Assembly (NCBI GenBank): GCA_945871455.1
Contig: CAMBXJ010000116.1
Location: 1-9,856 of the forward strand
Direction: 5' to 3'
From: Asaia bogorensis
GTDB taxonomy: Bacteria > Pseudomonadota > Alphaproteobacteria > Acetobacterales > Acetobacteraceae
Length of the DNA: 9,856 nt
Each line of letters starts with the position of its first letter. Positions within the stretch are counted from its first letter, which is position 1. A program made the position numbers and the translations under genes. The notes under the pieces were generated by a model. The model did no database searches and was not told the origin of the DNA. It saw only the letters and a program-made list of their open reading frames with translations. Below are positions 6,340-9,856 of the stretch, in pieces.

Positions 6340-7311
6340 TCAATACCCCGCCGAACGGTCCACCACCTCCTTCAGCGGCTGCCCGTCCAGGAACCGGGTC
6401 AGGTTGTCCACGAACAGCTTCGCCACGATCCGGTCCCGCTGCGGGTGCGGCCCGCCGACATGCGGCAGCACGATGATGCCATCGGCGTCCCAGAACGCGT
6501 GATCGGTGGGCAGAGGCTCCTGCCGGAACACGTCCAGCACCGCGCCGGCAATCCGCTTCTCCTTCGCCGCCGCGATCAGGTCGGCATCGACGATCAGCGA
6601 CCCGCGGCCGAAATTCAGCAGCCACGCGGCCGGCTTCATCTTCGCCAGGCGGTCGGCGTTGAACATGTTGTCCGTGGCGGGTGTCGAGGGCAGCAAAAGC
6701 ACCACGAAATCGGACTGCGCCAGCACCTCGTCCGTGCGATCCGACGCAAACACCTCCGCCAACCCGGGCGCCAGATCGGGCATCGGTTCCACCCGCCGCT
6801 TTGTGCCGATCACCCGCATACCCAGCGCCGTGGCCAGACGCGCCAGTTCCTGACCCACCGCGCCAAGTCCTAGAATCCCGAGGGTCTTGCCGTTCAGCGG
6901 CTGAGCGACCCGGTGGGTCCATTTATGCGCCGGCTGGTCGGCCACAGCGGCGGCGTAGGGCTTGGCCGCGTAGAAGATCGCGCCGAGGATATTCTCCGGC
7001 ATCGACTCCCGATGGGTGCCGCGCGCGCAGGTCAGGGTCAGACCGGGCGGCAGGTCGGGCAGCGCCAGCCACCCCTCCACCCCCGCCGTCAACGCCTGCG
7101 CCCACCGCAATTTCGGCATGCTCGGCAGCAGCCCGGGGGATGCCCCGGCGGACAGCATCGCCTCGGTGGTCCCCAATTGTTCCGCCGATGGTTTCTCCCG
7201 CCGCCCCAGGGTGTCGATCGCGACGCGGGCATCCAGGCCGGCGGCGGTGATGGCCTCGATATAGGCGGTGGGGGTGTCGGTCCAGAGCAGCAGATGAGTC
7301 CGGTTGGTCAT
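6340..7311 (-). CDS. D-isomer-specific 2-hydroxyacid dehydrogenase (NAD(P)-dependent, glyoxylate/hydroxypyruvate reductase-like)
   Basis: The product is 323 residues, the normal length for this cytosolic family, which reversibly reduces 2-oxoacids to D-2-hydroxyacids. A split catalytic domain (about 1-100 and the far C-terminus) surrounds the nucleotide-binding domain. The Rossmann motif is GLGAVG at 148-153. The substrate-binding and catalytic residues are all in place: R236 in NFGRGSLIVD, E265 in DVFRQEPLP, and H284 in LPHVGGP. The basic stretch TKRR (170-173) after the second Rossmann strand would suit NADPH, but this is weak evidence. The substrate could be glyoxylate, hydroxypyruvate or another 2-oxoacid; no neighbouring pathway gene helps. 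An AGGA about 10 bases before the ATG is a plausible ribosome binding site. It is divergent from the vapB-like gene, with 141 bp between the starts. Confidence 0.93.
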   Translation of the reverse strand: MTNRTHLLLWTDTPTAYIEAITAAGLDARVAIDTLGRREKPSAEQLGTTEAMLSAGASPGLLPSMPKLRWAQALTAGVEGWLALPDLPPGLTLTCARGTHRESMPENILGAIFYAAKPYAAAVADQPAHKWTHRVAQPLNGKTLGILGLGAVGQELARLATALGMRVIGTKRRVEPMPDLAPGLAEVFASDRTDEVLAQSDFVVLLLPSTPATDNMFNADRLAKMKPAAWLLNFGRGSLIVDADLIAAAKEKRIAGAVLDVFRQEPLPTDHAFWDADGIIVLPHVGGPHPQRDRIVAKLFVDNLTRFLDGQPLKEVVDRSAGY

Positions 7312-7393
7312 GGCGCGGCGTCCTATGTGCTTTGGTGGCAGCGTAAAGGGCCGAGCGGAGAAGGGCCATACGGGGTTGGCCGGAAGCTGCTGG

Positions 7394-7423
7394 TTGAAAT
7401 GCTGCCATCCTGCTGTGTAATCA
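7394..7423 (+). promoter_or_regulatory. Candidate sigma-70-type promoter for the vapB-like gene
   Basis: TTGAAA at 7394-7399 and TAATCA at 7418-7423 are separated by 18 bases. The -10 is preceded by TGTG, a possible extended -10. The predicted transcript start near 7430 gives a leader of roughly 23 bases before the ATG at 7453. It is the best match in the 141-bp divergent gap, but alphaproteobacterial promoters are degenerate. Confidence 0.4.
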
Positions 7424-7452
7424 TCGTCAACCTATCACCGTTGGACCACCCC

Positions 7453-7698
7453 ATGGCTATCCAGATCGCCAATGCCATCGTCGTCGGCAAGATCGAACGC
7501 TTCGCCGCCCTTTCGGGCCTCAGCAAGACCGCGGCCGTCGAAATGGCAATCGACGCCATGCTCGCTGGCAAGACGGAGGATGACATGGACGCCGGACGGG
7601 CGCGGTTGGACGCCATGTTGGCGCAATTCGACCGTATTCCGGACCTCCCGCGGGGACACGACCCTCTGGAGTGGGACGAACTCGGCCTGCCCCGATGA
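7453..7698 (+). CDS. vapB: VapB-like type II antitoxin (PSK / Rv0623-like family)
   Basis: The product is 81 residues. The N-terminal half, MAIQIANAIVVGKIERFAAL then SGLSKTAAVEMAIDAML, matches the short DNA-binding domain of PSK-type VapB proteins. The C-terminal half ends with IPDLPRGHDPLEWDELGLPR (62-81). That is the conserved toxin-binding tail of the family (pattern LPDLPR..DPLEWDE.GLPR). The start at 7453 follows directly from this alignment; an open frame runs further upstream but is antisense to the dehydrogenase. The stop overlaps the next ATG as ATGA, the standard vapBC arrangement. It appears intact, whereas its partner toxin is broken, so any present role would be autoregulation or neutralising a related VapC made elsewhere. 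Confidence 0.88.
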   Translation: MAIQIANAIVVGKIERFAALSGLSKTAAVEMAIDAMLAGKTEDDMDAGRARLDAMLAQFDRIPDLPRGHDPLEWDELGLPR

Positions 7699-7928
7699 TC
7701 GCGGTAGAAAGGCCCGCGATCGTTCCGATCGACAGACCCGCGATCCTTCCGATCGACAGACCCGCGATCCTCCCGATCGACAGACCCGCGATCCCGGCGG
7801 CATTGAATTTCGGCGACATCTTCGCCTATGCGTTGGCAAAGACGCGGAATCTGCCTCTGCTGTTCAAGGGCAATGACTTTTCCGAGACCGATATTCCGTC
7901 GGTCATTCCAAGACAGCCCGCACACTAA
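7695..7928 (+). pseudogene. vapC: vapC remnant: PIN-domain core replaced in frame by a tandem repeat
   Basis: The frame is open for 77 codons from the ATGA overlap with vapB. Intact VapC toxins are about 130 residues. Residues 1-4 (MIAV) are the normal VapC start. Residues 5-33 are repeats of D-R-P-A-I-L-P-I. From about residue 35 the sequence is again ordinary VapC C-terminus: AALNFGDIFAYALAKTRNLP, then LLFKGNDFSETDI. The retained acidic residues are D41 and D61/D66, equivalent to the late PIN active-site positions. The first active-site Asp is E5 here, and the central helices with the conserved Glu and remaining scaffold, about 80 residues, are missing. RNase activity is therefore very unlikely. 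The exact preservation of the frame on both sides is notable. It may still be translated; if so, the C-terminal piece might bind VapB. I call it a pseudogene, with a repurposed small protein as the alternative. Confidence 0.8.
7707..7794 (+). repeat. 24-bp tandem repeat (3.7 units) inside the vapC remnant
   Basis: Units lie at 7707-7730, 7731-7754, 7755-7778 and a partial 16-base unit at 7779-7794. Units 2 and 3 differ at one base. Unit 1 is more diverged (GAAAGG for GACAGA, and CGTT for CCTT). The partial unit is identical to the start of units 2 and 3. Each encodes DRPAILPI in the vapC frame; on the other strand the array also stays open and reads as repeats of GSVDRKDR-like octapeptides. 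The array starts exactly at codon 5 of the vapC remnant. Each unit is rich in GATC, with small internal palindromes such as GATCGTTCCGATC. There are no spacers. Confidence 0.93.
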
Positions 7929-8067
7929 CCTCTATCCTCCGTCCATCCCATCTTGGACGCCCCTCATGCTTCGCCATCGGCTTTCAAACGCCGCCTCCTT
8001 TCATGCGGCTGGCGGTTCGGCCGGCCAATTGCGGCCGTTCCGCTCGCCCGTGGCCTGACCCCACGCC

Positions 8068-9288
8068 ATGTCCGAGTGGAAAGCCCTGCTGACCACGCCC
8101 CGGTTCCGCGCGTTCTGGCTCGCTTTGGTCGCGCAGAACCTGGGCAGTTGGTGCGTGATCGCCGCGCTGCCCATCCTGGTGGCGGACCGGTTCGGGATTG
8201 GCGTCGAGCTGGTGCTCAGCCTGGGCCTGCGCGTGCTGCCGAAAATCGTGCTGGCACCCCTCGCCGGTGGACTGCTGGGAGCCTTCGGGGCCGCACGCGT
8301 ATCCAGTTCGGCCCTGGTCGGGATGGCGGGGCTGACCGCCCTGCTGCCCTGGTGCGGCGATTTCCTGCTGTTGCAGGCCGCGATCCTGACCATCGGGGCA
8401 CTGGACGTCTTCGTCACCCCCGGGGTCCTGGCGCTCCGCGGCCCCGTCACCCCACCCGGCCTGGAAATGGCGAGCAACACCCTGTGCTCGGTCGCCGACC
8501 GACTGGCCAAGATTGTCGGGCCGATCATCGGGGGGCTGGCCGTTCTGGCCGGTTTCGTCCCCGGCTTCCTGTTGTTTGCCGCCGCGACCCTGCTCGCCGC
8601 CTTCACCATCGCGCGCCTTCAGGTCACCCGAGACCCCGGGCCGGTCGGCGGCTTCCGCATGCGCCACATGGCGGCGGCGCCGGTCGAGTTCGTCCGTATG
8701 CTGCGCGCCGACCCCGCGCTGGTCGGCCTGCTGATCTGCGCGATTTCCTACATGGTCATGCTCGGTGGTCTGCGGCCGTTCCTGTTCTGGGCCAATCGGG
8801 ACTGGTATGGCGCGTCCGACACTGCCTGGACCGGATTGCTGGCGGCGCAAGGGGCAGGCGCTCTGGTCGGCGCCCTGCTGTCCGGCCTGTTCAGCCGCAC
8901 GATGCTGCGCTGGGCGCCCGCCTATGTGCTGACATTGCTGAGCGGCCTGTTGGAGGGGGCATTGCACCTGGCGTTGCTGCTGGCGGAAACCAGCGAGCAG
9001 GCCATGGTCTTGCTGGCCCTGGCGAGCATCCCGGAAATCATCTCCACCGCCACCTGGTTCACCGCATTCCAGCAACGGGTCCCGGCGGCGGGGCAGGCGG
9101 TGTTTTTCAGCTTTGCCGCGCCGCTGTGGGATTGCATGTTCGTGGCTGGCGTGCTGTCCGCCGGGTTCGTGGCCAGCGGATCGCTGTCCCTGGGGGGGTA
9201 TTGGGCCGCCTTGTCGCTGGTTTCGACCCTGCCGATCGTGCCGGTCCTTATTCTGTATCGGCTGCGGCGAGGCTGGGGGCGTCCGTAG
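8068..9288 (+). CDS. MFS transporter (12-helix; DHA3/EntS-like efflux type)
   Basis: The product is 406 residues, the usual size for a 12-helix MFS carrier in the inner membrane. The N-terminus, LLTTPRFRAFWLALVAQNLGSW (7-28) then ALPILVADRFGIG, resembles MFS exporters of the macrolide-efflux/enterobactin-exporter type. There is a hydrophilic central loop around residues 185-210 between the two six-helix halves. It is not closely related to the two DHA2 exporters to its left. The motif A loop between helices 2 and 3 reads APLAGGLLGAFGAARVSS (63-80) and lacks the usual Asp and the Arg/Lys cluster. This is odd for a proton antiporter and makes the substrate and mechanism uncertain. An upstream in-frame ATG at 7966 is cut off by a TGA, so 8068 is the first usable ATG. 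No strong ribosome binding site precedes it. Confidence 0.85.
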   Translation: MSEWKALLTTPRFRAFWLALVAQNLGSWCVIAALPILVADRFGIGVELVLSLGLRVLPKIVLAPLAGGLLGAFGAARVSSSALVGMAGLTALLPWCGDFLLLQAAILTIGALDVFVTPGVLALRGPVTPPGLEMASNTLCSVADRLAKIVGPIIGGLAVLAGFVPGFLLFAAATLLAAFTIARLQVTRDPGPVGGFRMRHMAAAPVEFVRMLRADPALVGLLICAISYMVMLGGLRPFLFWANRDWYGASDTAWTGLLAAQGAGALVGALLSGLFSRTMLRWAPAYVLTLLSGLLEGALHLALLLAETSEQAMVLLALASIPEIISTATWFTAFQQRVPAAGQAVFFSFAAPLWDCMFVAGVLSAGFVASGSLSLGGYWAALSLVSTLPIVPVLILYRLRRGWGRP

Positions 9289-9514
9289 TATCAACCGACG
9301 AAACCATCGACCGATGCACCGCCTCCCCCCAACCCCCTGCCGTTGAAGCGCGGGGGCCGGGTCGGGCCAGCCAATGACGGTGTGGGGACGCCTGGCGGTC
9401 GATGGCGAGGGCGGCTGGTGCAACGTCCGGAGCGGGCCAGCGTCCCTCGGCACTCTCGCCTTGGGTCGTGGCCGCAAATCGCACCCCGTCCGGTCGGTCA
9501 GCGGTCGGTTGGGG
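9289..9514. other. Intergenic stretch between converging genes
   Basis: I see no supportable gene in these 226 bp. A plus-strand frame beginning at ATG 9374 stays open to the window edge. Past 9515 it is simply antisense to the DUF3126 gene, and it has no recognisable domain. No hairpin with a T-run was found to end either flanking gene. Confidence 0.4.
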
Positions 9515-9769
9515 TCAGCGCGGAGCTTTGCCGCGCGCCGCCGGGGCGGCTTTCGGAAGCGGCGGCAGGTCTTCCTCCAGGATCGTCAGATGGACGGAAT
9601 AGGACGTCTCGCCCTCATCGGTGTCCTTGTGGATCGTGCCTATCACCTCTTCATCGATGGCCACTTCCACGGACAAACCGGCCTTGGCCGGGGCGATGAT
9701 GTTAATCCGGGCGGTGCCCAGCAAACGGCGCAGGTAGCTCTGGACCCGCTCCACGTCGGTCTTGTTCAT
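9515..9769 (-). CDS. DUF3126 family protein
   Basis: This 84-residue cytosolic protein matches the DUF3126 family, found almost only in Alphaproteobacteria and of unknown function. It opens with MNKTDVERVQSYLRRLLG, continues with a beta-rich middle (INIIAPAKAGLSVEVAIDEE), and has the family's diagnostic DEGETSYSVHLTILEEDL at 51-68. This matches the usual DEGE.SY....ILD.DL pattern. The last 16 residues are a Pro/Ala/Arg tail with no family likeness. I start it at ATG 9769 because family members begin at this point. A frame extending to an ATG at 9817 would run into the upstream 14-bp repeats. In the window it stands alone, converging on the MFS transporter. Confidence 0.9.
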   Translation of the reverse strand: MNKTDVERVQSYLRRLLGTARINIIAPAKAGLSVEVAIDEEVIGTIHKDTDEGETSYSVHLTILEEDLPPLPKAAPAARGKAPR

Positions 9770-9789
9770 TGTCGGTACTCTATATCTGT

Positions 9790-9831
9790 TGGGGCGTTGC
9801 CGCTGGGGCATTGCCAATGGGGGATTGCAGA
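9790..9831. repeat. Three-unit 14-bp imperfect repeat upstream of DUF3126
   Basis: Three adjoining 14-bp units are seen: TGGGGCGTTGCCGC (9790-9803), TGGGGCATTGCCAA (9804-9817) and TGGGGGATTGCAGA (9818-9831). They sit 21-62 bases upstream of the DUF3126 start, where its promoter would be. The middle unit, read as GGGGCATTGCCAAT, equals the 15-bp unit of the array at 376-480 (GGTGGCATTGCCAAT form) with one base missing. The two arrays are therefore probably related. Confidence 0.7.
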
Positions 9832-9856
9832 AAGCGGCTTCGGCGGACCTTGTATC

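Noticed and set aside
6227..6922. A minus-strand frame overlapping the dehydrogenase
   Set aside because: It is a shifted-frame shadow of a gene with all family motifs, and its product is Gly/Arg/Ala-rich.
7953..9377. A 474-codon plus-strand frame overlapping the third MFS gene
   Set aside because: The product is Arg/Gly/Pro-rich with no domain, in the +1-shifted frame of a clear transporter gene. The matching minus-strand frame (7984-9477) is rejected for the same reason.
9374..9856. A plus-strand frame open from ATG 9374 to the right edge
   Set aside because: Most of it is antisense to the DUF3126 gene, it has no recognisable domain, and its N-terminal part has no ribosome binding site.

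Overview
This is a high-GC window whose gene content fits an alphaproteobacterium, most likely a member of the Rhodospirillales/Acetobacteraceae. The pointers are a DUF3126 protein (a small family typical of Alphaproteobacteria), strong G/C bias at third codon positions, TacAT- and VapBC-type toxin-antitoxin modules, and short in-frame tandem repeats. The taxonomic call is inference. No rRNA, tRNA, CRISPR array, transposase or integrase was seen.

Layout. At 1-383 (minus) is the 5' end of a secreted GH5-type glycoside hydrolase that runs off the left edge. Its start codon lies inside a seven-unit 15-bp tandem repeat (376-480). Divergent from it is a GT-C/GT39-type membrane glycosyltransferase (532-2058, plus). 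Next is a tandem pair of closely related DHA2/EmrB-type drug exporters (2343-3860 and 3867-5372, plus), with a 6-bp gap and no HlyD/EmrA adaptor in the window. A hairpin separates them from a converging minus-strand block. Read in the direction of transcription, that block is a D-2-hydroxyacid dehydrogenase (7311 to 6340), then a DUF1778 (TacA-like) antitoxin and an overlapping GNAT (TacT-like) toxin (6174 to 5411). Divergent from the dehydrogenase is a VapB-like antitoxin (7453-7698). It overlaps by ATGA a broken vapC (7695-7928). A third, unrelated MFS transporter follows (8068-9288, plus). The window closes with a DUF3126 gene (9515-9769, minus), which has a 14-bp repeat array just upstream of its start.

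How the genes relate. The left half is an envelope and export neighbourhood: a secreted glycosidase, a lipid-linked-sugar glycosyltransferase and two exporters. The middle is accessory: two toxin-antitoxin modules on either side of a metabolic dehydrogenase. The TacAT-like pair looks intact. The VapBC pair has an intact antitoxin and a toxin whose PIN-domain core is gone.

The most unusual feature is the vapC remnant. After the first four residues (MIAV), most of the PIN domain is replaced by 3.7 copies of a 24-bp repeat encoding the octapeptide DRPAILPI. The frame then continues exactly into the conserved C-terminal end of VapC. Two other short arrays, at 376-480 and 9790-9831, share a near-identical unit (GG(T)GGCAT[T/C]GCCAAT) and both lie at or next to gene starts. 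Together they suggest a dispersed short-repeat family active at gene 5' ends in this genome. I did not find a complete, clearly new multi-gene system.
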